The translations under genes were made by a program, and so were the position numbers. From UBA3537 sp965657165 (lineage in GTDB: Bacteria; Bacteroidota; Bacteroidia; Flavobacteriales; Flavobacteriaceae): a stretch of 64,000 nucleotides of DNA. Location of the stretch: contig CBFHNG010000001.1 in assembly GCA_965657165.1 (NCBI GenBank), forward strand, positions 1-64,000, in the 5' to 3' direction. Numbering within the stretch: the stretch's first letter is position 1; every line of letters starts with the position of its first letter. Positions 36,426 through 44,864 of this stretch are shown piece by piece. The notes beneath the pieces were generated by a model that did no database searches, was not told the origin of the DNA, and worked only from the letters and a program-made list of their open reading frames with translations.

Positions 36426-39400
36426 CTACATCGGTTTTATCATTTTCTCAATAAATTCAATTTCCTCAATACTCAATTTATATTTTTTGAAGAGTTGTTG
36501 GTCAATTTCTTCAATGGATTTTGACCAATCAATATCCGATTTAGATGTAAAATCTTGAAGCGGAACAAATTTGTAAACAATTTGCGTGACATTTTGAGAT
36601 GATTTGAGAATTGAGACTAAATATCTTAAAAACTTCGTGTGAAAATATTTTTTTAAATTATGAGCTTGGGTTTCATCATTAAATGAACCTACTGGAAAAT
36701 AAGTGTCTGTACAAGCGACTAAAGGTCTGCCAACAAAGGCTTTACCAATTATATTTTTATCTGAGCGAGGTGCACCTGCAGATTTTGAAATAAACACTTT
36801 ATAATTTTCGAAAATCTCTCTATTCTTTTGGATTATTTTTGGGTCAATATATCTTTTTACTCCATTTTTACAAATAAGTGTGGACAGACTTTGATTATAC
36901 TCAGTGACAGATACTTGCTCTAAAAAAGAAGGCTTTCCTATGATACCAAAAGCATTCCGACCAGTAGTTATTTTGGTTAAAGACTTGAAATCAATCACTT
37001 TTATATTATTTATTGTTTTTATGTATATATCATTAGAGAGTACAACATTTAAACCATCTATAAAAAGTGGCCTCCTATTTTGGGTAACTATATTTTCTTT
37101 GTAGTTGTAAAAGGTCATTTCCCCAGAAAACCCTCTCTGATATAGAAAATGATTAACACCTCCCTTAATTTCAACACCACTAAATACTTTAGATGCATCA
37201 CTGTAATTATGAATTTCCCTTATACTGTTGTGATCTTGAATAAATTCACGAAGTCTTAAAAATGATTTATCCTGTGCATCCCCCGTAAACCATCTTGAAG
37301 GTGTTATCAGAGATAGGTATTGTGGATTTAATTCTATACATAGTCTTATGAAGTAGGGGAAAATCTGTTTGCTTAAAGCAGAATTATCTTTGGCTGTACT
37401 TATACTTTGCTGATAAGGTGGATTTCCAACAATTACGTCAAATTTCATATCGTTGTTGTTAAATTTTATGTTTTCATCTTTTATTAAATCGTTTTCTTCA
37501 ATCAAATCATAAGAGGTGTAGTCCGATTCTATGTTTTCTAAATCCAGTTCAAGTAGTGTATAAACCTTTCTAGTAAATTCATAAGCAATTTTTGATGTTG
37601 GTATGGAATAAAAATTGTTCGCCACCTGTTTACCAAACTTTTTATAAACAGCGTAAACAAACTCACCTTGTTTGGAGGCAATATCTAGTAATAAAGTAGA
37701 TTCATTTACTGCACCTTTCGGTAATGTACTTATCATTTTATTGGCAATTATTTCAGGCGTAACAATCTCTGAGTCTGATAAGCGACTGAATTTTTTCATT
37801 GCATTGCTTGCCCTTTCGATAGGTGAAATTGTTGTGTCATTTGCTAGCGAATTGATATTTTGAATTTTATAATCTAACTCGCTTAAAACAAAAGGATTGA
37901 TGTGTTGTTGAAATAGTGAAAGTATCACTGTTTCTAAACTTAAGTTAGACGCAATACGAAGATTGTCTTGTACATCATTTATGGCTTCAATAATTTCTTC
38001 CAGTGATTTGACTTTTGAATTTGTGAGAAAAGAAAAGAAAAGTAGCCTTGCATAGTACATTGCAAACTTTCCTTTGTAGTCAACCTTATCTTCTTTTGAA
38101 GTTTCTGTTTCTTTGTCCTCTTTTCCAGGTGTGTCATCACCATCAGACTTGTCACCTGTATCTAGGTCGTCTCCTTCGCCTTCAGAAGGTTTAATTTCAA
38201 TACCTTGTCTTGAACCTATTTTACCTTGTCTGTCAATAACTGCTTTTATTTCTTCAATACTTAAAAGCGAATAATCTATTGAAATTGAGGTGGCTTCGTC
38301 TAACACACTTCTTTCACTTGAATATTGACGAACTGCATTTAAAATATCTGTTGGTTCAACTTGAACCATTTTTTTGTTATTGATTACTATTATTGGTGAA
38401 ACTTGAAGTTCTTTTTCTATTCGTTCTCCTAATCTTGAATTTCCATTGGATTCTACATTTACATTATAAATTTGTGATTTATGCTCCTGCATTTGGAACA
38501 TTCTGTTTGGATTAAAGTCAACCAACAAGGTTTGAGGCTTCATATTGTATTTAACAGAATCTCCATTAGGTTCTTTGTAAGTCTTTATAAATTGACTTTG
38601 AAGTCTAAAAATAGCTTGGTCGTATTCTTGAGGTGAAGCAGTATCTTTTAAATATAGCATAGTATCCCATTGTGGAACTGTACTACCTGTAAGCATTCTG
38701 TTTACTGTCAAAGTGATTGTTTTCTTGTTTTCACTTTCACATTTTTCAATTTTAGATTTTACTGATTGTGTATCCTTAAATATCTTTTCATTTTCAACTC
38801 CAGAAATATTAATTACCTCGTACGAACTAAGATTTTTAAACTCATTTGATTTAATTAAGCTTTCCAATGCGTCACAAGAAGCACGATATGGAAGAACACA
38901 AACAATGTGACGACACATTTTGCCTTCTTTCAGTTTGTCATAATCTAGAAAACTCAATAAATTATCATCATTTTTTGTCCCATCTATAACATTAAGCAAG
39001 TCAATAATTTCTTGCTCGTGAACAAACTTCTTATGTAATTCGGTTTCTGTGTCTTTTAGAATGGATTTTGGTCTGAATAACTCTGAAAAAGCGTAAGTAA
39101 CACCCAATTTTTTCAGTTCTTCCATTTTTTGTCTTGATGATTCGTTTGGGTTGAAAGCAAATCGAATCATTTGAGGAAAACCATAGTAAGGGTTCTCCCA
39201 TTCTTTTGTGTCGTCTTTGGTTAAGTATTCATTATCCCATTTTTGTTGGTCATCAGCAATATTAGTGAACTGATAAAATGCGATTATATCGTCTTTTGTA
39301 AATTCGCTATTCATTAAGATACGATATGGCGTTCCTGATAAATGGATTCGAATTTTCGAGTTAATTGTCTTAGTTGTTTCGTCTAAGTTGTCTAAAGATT

Positions 39401-40367
39401 CATCATTAAGTTTGGTTTCGCTTTTTAGTTCTTTTTTACTCTTTAACTCTTTTAAAACCTTTCCATATTCTAAAGCTCTTGCACCAAAATGCGTTTCATC
39501 TATTAGTAAAAGGTCAATTTGATTTTCAAACACTTCCTTATGTTTGGATTTTATGTCATCTCCTTGTAAGTCTTGAAGTGTAAGAAATAAAGCAACTTTT
39601 TCGTTAGCTTCCAGTTTATCTTTTATGATTGTTTCGCTTTCTAAAAGTGAATTACTATCTAAAAAACTAAAACCATCAAATTTGATATGACTTTCAACTG
39701 TTTTCTTCCATTCTTCTTTTACATCAGCTTTAGCGGAAACGATTAAAACTATTTTTGCGTTCATTTCAATCGCACAGCACATAGAGGTAAAGGATTTTCC
39801 AAATCGCATTACAGCATACATCAACAGATTGTTTCTTCCTTTTTCTATTGCTTTTTTAAATGTTTCAATGGTTTCTTGTTGATTAGGTCTTGGGGTGTAA
39901 CTTTCAGTTCTTTTGTACGTATGTACTATTGGTATATGACTATCTTCAAACTTGTAGAATTGATATTTTGTATCATTATTTTCATAAGTTTCTTGAATAT
40001 CTGCAATTGCGTCATCTAGTTCTTCTACTTGAGTATCTTTAAAGAATTCGTTTGAATAATATGGGATTGATTCTAATGAATCTGGCAGTAATCTGGTTTT
40101 ATGGATTTCTGTTTCTAAAAATTTATGTACCGCAAAGTCTCTAAAGAATGTTTCTTCATCAACTTTAGCAACCTTTTGAAACTTTTTTTCAAGTTCAGGA
40201 AAATACTTTCTCCATTCATTAAGTCTTTGCTCAAGAGGTCTATATGTATCACCAACTTTTAAATAATTAGGGACTGTTTCTGTTGTAAAGGCATAGATAT
40301 GAGGTTCAACTCTGCCAACAATTAAATTTTCTAAAAGTTGTATGTCAATCGGATTATTATTTGCCAT
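36426..40367 (-). CDS. GIY-YIG / SF2 helicase / N6-methyltransferase / TRD fusion
   Basis: 1313 residues, a one-protein restriction-modification-like machine. Residues 20-115: GIY-YIG (T5orf172-type) nuclease, with HIYAF, LKVGDT, EQR and the late E in SNEFFK. Residues 157-600: SF2 helicase with Walker A MRFGKS (187-192), DETH (290-293), LSGTPYR (343-349), LTGSTVPQWD. Residues 727-762: acidic low-complexity linker. Residues 770-870: helical coupler. Residues 868-1080: methyltransferase with TPEIIANKM, DIASKQGEF (motif I) and catalytic NPPY (982-985). Residues 1100-1313: TaqI-like target recognition with TTGRNAFGI. The upstream partner overlaps by 11 bases. Resembles type ISP enzymes but with GIY-YIG in place of Mrr nuclease. 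The nuclease call is from pattern only. Confidence 0.85.
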   Translation of the reverse strand: MANNNPIDIQLLENLIVGRVEPHIYAFTTETVPNYLKVGDTYRPLEQRLNEWRKYFPELEKKFQKVAKVDEETFFRDFAVHKFLETEIHKTRLLPDSLESIPYYSNEFFKDTQVEELDDAIADIQETYENNDTKYQFYKFEDSHIPIVHTYKRTESYTPRPNQQETIETFKKAIEKGRNNLLMYAVMRFGKSFTSMCCAIEMNAKIVLIVSAKADVKEEWKKTVESHIKFDGFSFLDSNSLLESETIIKDKLEANEKVALFLTLQDLQGDDIKSKHKEVFENQIDLLLIDETHFGARALEYGKVLKELKSKKELKSETKLNDESLDNLDETTKTINSKIRIHLSGTPYRILMNSEFTKDDIIAFYQFTNIADDQQKWDNEYLTKDDTKEWENPYYGFPQMIRFAFNPNESSRQKMEELKKLGVTYAFSELFRPKSILKDTETELHKKFVHEQEIIDLLNVIDGTKNDDNLLSFLDYDKLKEGKMCRHIVCVLPYRASCDALESLIKSNEFKNLSSYEVINISGVENEKIFKDTQSVKSKIEKCESENKKTITLTVNRMLTGSTVPQWDTMLYLKDTASPQEYDQAIFRLQSQFIKTYKEPNGDSVKYNMKPQTLLVDFNPNRMFQMQEHKSQIYNVNVESNGNSRLGERIEKELQVSPIIVINNKKMVQVEPTDILNAVRQYSSERSVLDEATSISIDYSLLSIEEIKAVIDRQGKIGSRQGIEIKPSEGEGDDLDTGDKSDGDDTPGKEDKETETSKEDKVDYKGKFAMYYARLLFFSFLTNSKVKSLEEIIEAINDVQDNLRIASNLSLETVILSLFQQHINPFVLSELDYKIQNINSLANDTTISPIERASNAMKKFSRLSDSEIVTPEIIANKMISTLPKGAVNESTLLLDIASKQGEFVYAVYKKFGKQVANNFYSIPTSKIAYEFTRKVYTLLELDLENIESDYTSYDLIEENDLIKDENIKFNNNDMKFDVIVGNPPYQQSISTAKDNSALSKQIFPYFIRLCIELNPQYLSLITPSRWFTGDAQDKSFLRLREFIQDHNSIREIHNYSDASKVFSGVEIKGGVNHFLYQRGFSGEMTFYNYKENIVTQNRRPLFIDGLNVVLSNDIYIKTINNIKVIDFKSLTKITTGRNAFGIIGKPSFLEQVSVTEYNQSLSTLICKNGVKRYIDPKIIQKNREIFENYKVFISKSAGAPRSDKNIIGKAFVGRPLVACTDTYFPVGSFNDETQAHNLKKYFHTKFLRYLVSILKSSQNVTQIVYKFVPLQDFTSKSDIDWSKSIEEIDQQLFKKYKLSIEEIEFIEKMIKPM

Positions 40368-41367
40368 TTTTTGATTGGGGTTTATTTTGAAGTAGGTCTA
40401 TATATCTTATTTTTTTTCCTTTTAATCTTGTGTTTGACCAGTCCATAATCAAACAATAAATTCCATTATGTTCGAAAATATTACTACTGAGGCAACCTTT
40501 GCAAAATGAATTATCGGTTTCTACTTCTCCAAATAGGTTAACTGTTTTAGTTTTTATTTCTCCACAAGAAAAAGGAACTACGCCTTTTAATCCGTCCATT
40601 TGCCAAACATTCCAAGAAATAATTTCTGCTATATCTTGTATTGATTTAAGTAAAGGCTCTTTTGCAAATTTATATTTATAATTTTCTATGAATGTAAATA
40701 GCATTGATTCTCTAGCTAAAAATAAACTATCGCCTTGCCACTCATAAGCATATGTGTTTTTATAAGCAGATTTAGTTGCTTCAATCCATTCGTTTGGTTC
40801 ATCGACATTTTCATTTATTATTCTTAGTTTTCTGTCAAGTAAACCGATTCTATTTTCAATTTCTATAAATTTTCCTGTCGTTGTATCATAACGACTTGTT
40901 ATGTATGGCGCTTCACCACAAGAAATTTCTAGTCTTGTGTCATTTACGTAGTCTTTCCAAGATTTATTTTTTGGAAATTCAATTTTTGCTTGATTTGTTT
41001 TCCATTTTTTTTCATTAGAGATTTCTTTATTGAAAACATCTTTTCGTTCAAACCAAGCATTGTCTATCAAGTTGTTTTGAGCATTACAAATCCAAGATGG
41101 CGTAAAGACTTCAGCCATATTTTTAACTCTAGACTGTTTTAATATTTGGTCTTTTTGAACCCTAGGCATTATCACATCACCGTTAATGCCTGTAATGAGG
41201 TCAGATTTAATCTGTTTACTTTCTAAATATGATCTTCCAAAATGCTCATAATTACTAGTTGCCCAAATAATGTTATTTTGAGTCGTTTGGTCTCGCAAAA
41301 GAATATCCAATACTTCTGGATATTTTTCCAAGATTTCATTTTCTAATATGTCTATTTCTGTCCTCAA
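40357..41367 (-). CDS. Methyltransferase-like partner subunit
   Basis: 336 residues. VFTPSWICNAQNN (87-99) resembles the methyltransferase FTP motif (X) and RLEISCGEAPYIT (145-157) resembles the AdoMet loop (motif I). No catalytic NPPY is present. A C-terminal cysteine cluster (FSCGE, CKGC) may bind metal, and WNVWQMDGLKGVVPF is well defined but unassigned. Databases commonly call such proteins restriction endonuclease subunit M. The start is a TTG at 41367; the frame closes upstream at 41376. It is coupled to the 1313-residue fusion by an 11-base overlap and may supply AdoMet binding, specificity or regulation. Confidence 0.75.
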   Translation of the reverse strand: MRTEIDILENEILEKYPEVLDILLRDQTTQNNIIWATSNYEHFGRSYLESKQIKSDLITGINGDVIMPRVQKDQILKQSRVKNMAEVFTPSWICNAQNNLIDNAWFERKDVFNKEISNEKKWKTNQAKIEFPKNKSWKDYVNDTRLEISCGEAPYITSRYDTTTGKFIEIENRIGLLDRKLRIINENVDEPNEWIEATKSAYKNTYAYEWQGDSLFLARESMLFTFIENYKYKFAKEPLLKSIQDIAEIISWNVWQMDGLKGVVPFSCGEIKTKTVNLFGEVETDNSFCKGCLSSNIFEHNGIYCLIMDWSNTRLKGKKIRYIDLLQNKPQSKNGK

Positions 41368-41715
41368 TTCAATTCATTTATTGGTACTAATGATTTTATT
41401 GTTTCTACAATTAAGATTTCAGCTATTTTACACAAGTCTTATAAACTTGATTATTGCTTATTTTAGGCGTATTAGTGAACCATGTTGTAACTCTTTTTAA
41501 GCTTTTCAGCCAACTTTTTTGTTTAATTCTTTTATCTACAAAGGCTCTTTAATACAATGTACTAATTTAAGAAGAATTATTAAATATCTCACGAAATGCG
41601 CTTGCCTGTATGGTTGGCTTTTTCATTTAACCATAGGTTTTTCATGGGTTGTAGAACAGATGGGGGTCTAATTCAAAACACTAAAGTAATAAAAATTCGG
41701 GGGCCTGTCAAGAGG
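41368..41715 (-). other. 348-base gap between hemB and the restriction operon
   Basis: No reading frame of useful size, no tRNA and no clear integration repeat could be found. On the minus strand AGCCTTTG at 41539-41546 is two mismatches from the -7 consensus and might start the restriction operon with a leader of about 170 bases. A short inverted pair ATGGTT/AACCAT lies at 41609-41633. The hemB terminator sits at the right end. Confidence 0.35.
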
Positions 41716-41722
41716 TTACCCC
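41697..41722 (-). terminator. Probable hemB terminator
   Basis: Read on the minus strand, GGGGTAACCT pairs with AGGCCCCC across a short loop and is followed by GAATTTTTATT. It overlaps the hemB stop codon at 41716-41718. The stem is imperfect, so this is a moderate call. Confidence 0.45.
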
Positions 41723-42705
41723 AAAAGCTTCACCACCTCTTTTGCAAAATAACTCGCAATAAGATCAGCCCCAGCACGTTTAAACGCCATGGTGGTTTCT
41801 AGTACCGCTTGGTCGTGGTCCAACCATCCTTTTTCGCTTGCGGCTTTAATCATGGCATATTCGCCACTCACTTGATAGGCCGCAACAGGCACATCAAATT
41901 CATTTTTCACCGCTCTAATGATATCCAAATAGGCCAATCCAGGTTTGACCATCACAATATCGGCGCCTTCATCAATATCCATTTCGGTTTCGCGCAGGGC
42001 TTCAAAGCGGTTGGCGTAATCCATTTGGTAGGTTTTTTTGTCTTTTGGAATGTCGTCTTGTTCTGCTGGTGCAGAATCCAGCGCATCCCTAAACGGGCCA
42101 TAAAATGAGGAGGCATATTTGGCACTGTAACTCATAATGCCGGTGTCTATAAAGCAATCGTCTTCCAGCGCTTCACGAATAGTTAAAATTCGCCCATCCA
42201 TCATATCGCTAGGCGCAACAAAATCGGCGCCCGCTTCGGCATGAGACAAACTCATTTGTGCTAAAATAGCAACTGTAGGGTCGTTAATAATTTTTCCGTT
42301 TTCGATAATGCCATCATGGCCATATATGGAATAGGGGTCCAAGGCCACATCGGTCATGACCAACATTTCTGGACAGGTGTTTTTGATGGTTTTAATGGCG
42401 CGTTGCATCAGTCCATTCGGGTTTAAGGCCTCGGTTCCACGGTTGTCTTTTAGGTTATCCTCAACTTTGACAAACAACAAAACGGCTTTAAGCCCTAAAG
42501 ACCACAAAAGTTTTACCTCCGCTTGCAGCGTATCCAAACTAAAGCGGTAGTAATTGGGCATCGACGGAATTTCGTCTTTAATCCCTTTACCTTCAACAAC
42601 AAAAAGAGGGACTAAAAAGTCATTGGGCGTAATGCTGTTTTCACGCACTAAACTTCGAATGGAGGCGTTGGCACGTAAACGTCTGTTTCTTCTTAATGGA
42701 TACAT
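41716..42705 (-). CDS. hemB: Porphobilinogen synthase
   Basis: 329 residues. The active-site lysines are in MSYSAKYASSFYGPFRDA and MVKPGLAYLD. The metal-site segment reads DVALDPYSIYGHDG, with aspartates and alanine where the zinc-type enzyme has cysteines, so it should be the magnesium-dependent, zinc-independent type. It condenses two 5-aminolevulinate to porphobilinogen. Last haem gene of the minus-strand cluster. Confidence 0.96.
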   Translation of the reverse strand: MYPLRRNRRLRANASIRSLVRENSITPNDFLVPLFVVEGKGIKDEIPSMPNYYRFSLDTLQAEVKLLWSLGLKAVLLFVKVEDNLKDNRGTEALNPNGLMQRAIKTIKNTCPEMLVMTDVALDPYSIYGHDGIIENGKIINDPTVAILAQMSLSHAEAGADFVAPSDMMDGRILTIREALEDDCFIDTGIMSYSAKYASSFYGPFRDALDSAPAEQDDIPKDKKTYQMDYANRFEALRETEMDIDEGADIVMVKPGLAYLDIIRAVKNEFDVPVAAYQVSGEYAMIKAASEKGWLDHDQAVLETTMAFKRAGADLIASYFAKEVVKLLG

Positions 42706-42715
42706 AATATTAGTT

Positions 42716-42741
42716 TTAAGCTTTAAGCCAAAAGCTTAAAG
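42716..42741. repeat. Inverted repeat upstream of hemB
   Basis: The arms TAAGCTTT and AAAAGCTTA flank AAGCC and make a hairpin at the 3' end of the decayed four-helix-bundle gene. Similar AGCTTTAA-type sequence appears at 42903-42912 on the other side of that remnant, so these could be the ends of the inserted unit. Confidence 0.4.
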
Positions 42742-42889
42742 TGATTTTTTAATGGTTTTGATTAATGAAAATAACATTTTTTTAATTTCATCTATTTTTT
42801 TCAAAAGTGTTTTAGAGTCTTTTGTAGAGACTATCAAGCACAAGTTCATGAGACTTTTGCCATACTTTGTAATTTTTATAATCGACCAT
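42736..42889 (-). pseudogene. Decayed four-helix-bundle (23S rRNA intervening-sequence type) protein
   Basis: On the minus strand an ATG at 42889 opens MVDYKNYKVWQKSHELVLD, the typical N-terminus of the four-helix-bundle/23S IVP family (about 115-120 residues). The frame stops at 42812 after 25 residues. In another frame, 42736-42849, the end reads KKIDEIKKMLFSLIKTIKKS, a typical family C-terminus. The middle, with the RRAA...IPANIAEG block, is missing, so most of the gene has been deleted and the frame shifted. Lies between hemF and hemB. Confidence 0.55.
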
Positions 42890-42907
42890 AACTTTTAACT
42901 TATAGCT

Positions 42908-43822
42908 TTAAACTGAATCAACCCATTCAACAGGGTTTTTTAACACTTCAATTAATTTTTCTTCTGCGCTTCCTTCTTCAGGGTGATGATCATATACCCA
43001 CTGCACATGTGCGGGAAGACTCATCAAAATACTTTCAATTCTACCGTTTGTTTTTAGTCCAAACAAGGTTCCTTTGTCATGCACCAAATTAAATTCTACA
43101 TAACGCCCTCGTCTGATTTCTTGCCAATCACGTTCTTTTTGTGTGTAGGATAGATTTTTTCTTTTCTCAACAATAGGCGTATAAGCTTCCAAGAAACTGT
43201 CGCCAACTTCTGTGACAAAAGCGTACCATTGTTCCATATCCATAGTGTCGTTGGCTTTACAATAATCAAAAAATAAACCGCCAATGCCTCGCCCTTCATT
43301 TCTGTGGCTGTTGTAGAAATACTCGTCGCAACGTTTTTTGTAGTCTTTATAAAAGCTTTTGTCGTGCTTGTCGCATGCCGATTTACATACGCTATGAAAA
43401 TGCTTGGCGTCTTCTTCAAACAAATAATATGGAGTTAAATCTTGACCACCGCCAAACCATTGATCTACAATAGTTCCTTCTTTATCATACATTTCAAAAT
43501 AGCGCCAATTGGCATGCACGGTGGGCACCATAGGGCTTTTGGGGTGAATGACTAAACTCAAACCACAAGCAAAAAAATCAACATCCCCAACATTAAAATA
43601 GGCCTGCATGGCTGGGGGGAGTGGGCCATGGACTTTAGAAATATTGACTCCACCTTTTTCAAAAACAGTTCCGTTTTGAATCACTCGTGTACGGCCACCA
43701 CCGCCTTCTTTTCGTTGCCAAAGGTCTTCTTTAAATGTTGCTTTACCATCAATATCTTCAAGCTTAGACGTGATTTGGTCTTGTAGATGTTCAATGTAAT
43801 TATAAAATTGATTTTTCATCAT
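42908..43822 (-). CDS. hemF: Oxygen-dependent coproporphyrinogen III oxidase
   Basis: 304 residues with the HemF signatures: GGGGRTRVIQNG, ANWRYFEM, WFGGGQDLTPYY and GGLFFDY, and the C-terminal RRGRYVEFNLVHDKGTLFGL. It makes protoporphyrinogen IX from coproporphyrinogen III using oxygen. Two adjacent ATG codons can serve as start. 16 bases after hemE on the same strand. Confidence 0.96.
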   Translation of the reverse strand: MMKNQFYNYIEHLQDQITSKLEDIDGKATFKEDLWQRKEGGGGRTRVIQNGTVFEKGGVNISKVHGPLPPAMQAYFNVGDVDFFACGLSLVIHPKSPMVPTVHANWRYFEMYDKEGTIVDQWFGGGQDLTPYYLFEEDAKHFHSVCKSACDKHDKSFYKDYKKRCDEYFYNSHRNEGRGIGGLFFDYCKANDTMDMEQWYAFVTEVGDSFLEAYTPIVEKRKNLSYTQKERDWQEIRRGRYVEFNLVHDKGTLFGLKTNGRIESILMSLPAHVQWVYDHHPEEGSAEEKLIEVLKNPVEWVDSV

Positions 43823-43838
43823 AGGTAGATTTTTGGGT

Positions 43839-44864
43839 TTATGAATTATAGGATTTTACAGCATCAATAAATGCTTTGGCATGATCCACAGGAATATTGG
43901 GTAATATACCGTGGCCAAGATTTACGATGTATTTATCTTTACCAAAAGCATCAATCATTTGATGCACCATTGTTTTGATTTCATTTGGAGGAGAGAGTAA
44001 TCTTGAAGGGTCAAAATTCCCTTGTAGCGTGATGTTTCCACCCGTTAAATAGCGAGCGTTTCTTGCCGAACATGTCCAATCTACGCCTAAAGCAGAGGCG
44101 TTTGATTTTGCCATTTCCCCCAACGCAAACCAACACCCTTTTCCGAAGGCAATCACAGGAACTTCGTCTTTTAGGGCTTCAATAATTTGGTTGATGTATG
44201 GCCAAGAAAATTCTTGATAGTCAGTAGGGGAAAGCATACCGCCCCAAGAGTCAAAAACTTGAACAGCATTGACTCCCGCTTTCACTTTTTCTTTTAGATA
44301 AGCAATGGTTGTATCTGTAATTTTTTGCAATAGCTGATGAGCAGCAACAGGATTTGAAAAACAAAAGGCCTTTGCTTTGTCAAAATTTTTGCTTCCTTGA
44401 CCTTGTACACAATAACACAAAATCGTCCAAGGCGATCCAGCAAAACCAATCAGTGGAATTTCATCATTGAGCAATTCTTTGGTGGCCTTTATGGCTTTGT
44501 ACACATAATTCAATTCGGTTTTTACGTCCGGCACAACCACCTTATCTACATCGTTTTGGGTTCGGATAGGATTAGGCAAATAAGGCCCAAAATTTGGCTT
44601 CATTTGAACCTCAATATTCATGGCTTGTGGAATGACGAGGATGTCACAAAATAAAATTGCTGCATCCATTCCAAATCGGCGGATGGGCTGTACGGTAATT
44701 TCACTGGCGAGCTCTGGAGTTCGGCATCGTGTAAAAAAATCATATTTTTCTCTAATGGCCATAAATTCTGGCAAGTAGCGCCCAGCTTGGCGCATCATCC
44801 AAACAGGAGGACGTTGTACGGTTTCACCCTTTAATGCACGTAAAAATAAATCGTTTTTAATCAT
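43839..44864 (-). CDS. hemE: Uroporphyrinogen decarboxylase
   Basis: 341 residues with the N-terminal signature PPVWMMRQAGRYLPEF and the central GFAGSPWTILCY block. It decarboxylates uroporphyrinogen III to coproporphyrinogen III. It overlaps hemCD by 4 bases. Confidence 0.97.
   Translation of the reverse strand: MIKNDLFLRALKGETVQRPPVWMMRQAGRYLPEFMAIREKYDFFTRCRTPELASEITVQPIRRFGMDAAILFCDILVIPQAMNIEVQMKPNFGPYLPNPIRTQNDVDKVVVPDVKTELNYVYKAIKATKELLNDEIPLIGFAGSPWTILCYCVQGQGSKNFDKAKAFCFSNPVAAHQLLQKITDTTIAYLKEKVKAGVNAVQVFDSWGGMLSPTDYQEFSWPYINQIIEALKDEVPVIAFGKGCWFALGEMAKSNASALGVDWTCSARNARYLTGGNITLQGNFDPSRLLSPPNEIKTMVHQMIDAFGKDKYIVNLGHGILPNIPVDHAKAFIDAVKSYNS

Noticed and set aside
33373..41367. BREX, DISARM, Dnd or Ssp phosphorothioation system
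   Set aside because: None of the marker genes (pglX/pglZ/brxC, drmA/B, dndA-E, sspA-D) is present; only a GmrSD-like gene and the two-gene fusion operon are seen.
36340..41715. Direct repeats marking site-specific insertion of the restriction operon
   Set aside because: I compared both flanks and found only short matches such as GGGGGC, which are not meaningful; there is also no integrase or tRNA.
41809..42108. 99-residue plus-strand frame within hemB
   Set aside because: Antisense shadow of hemB; the protein is histidine/phenylalanine-rich without any plausible domain.
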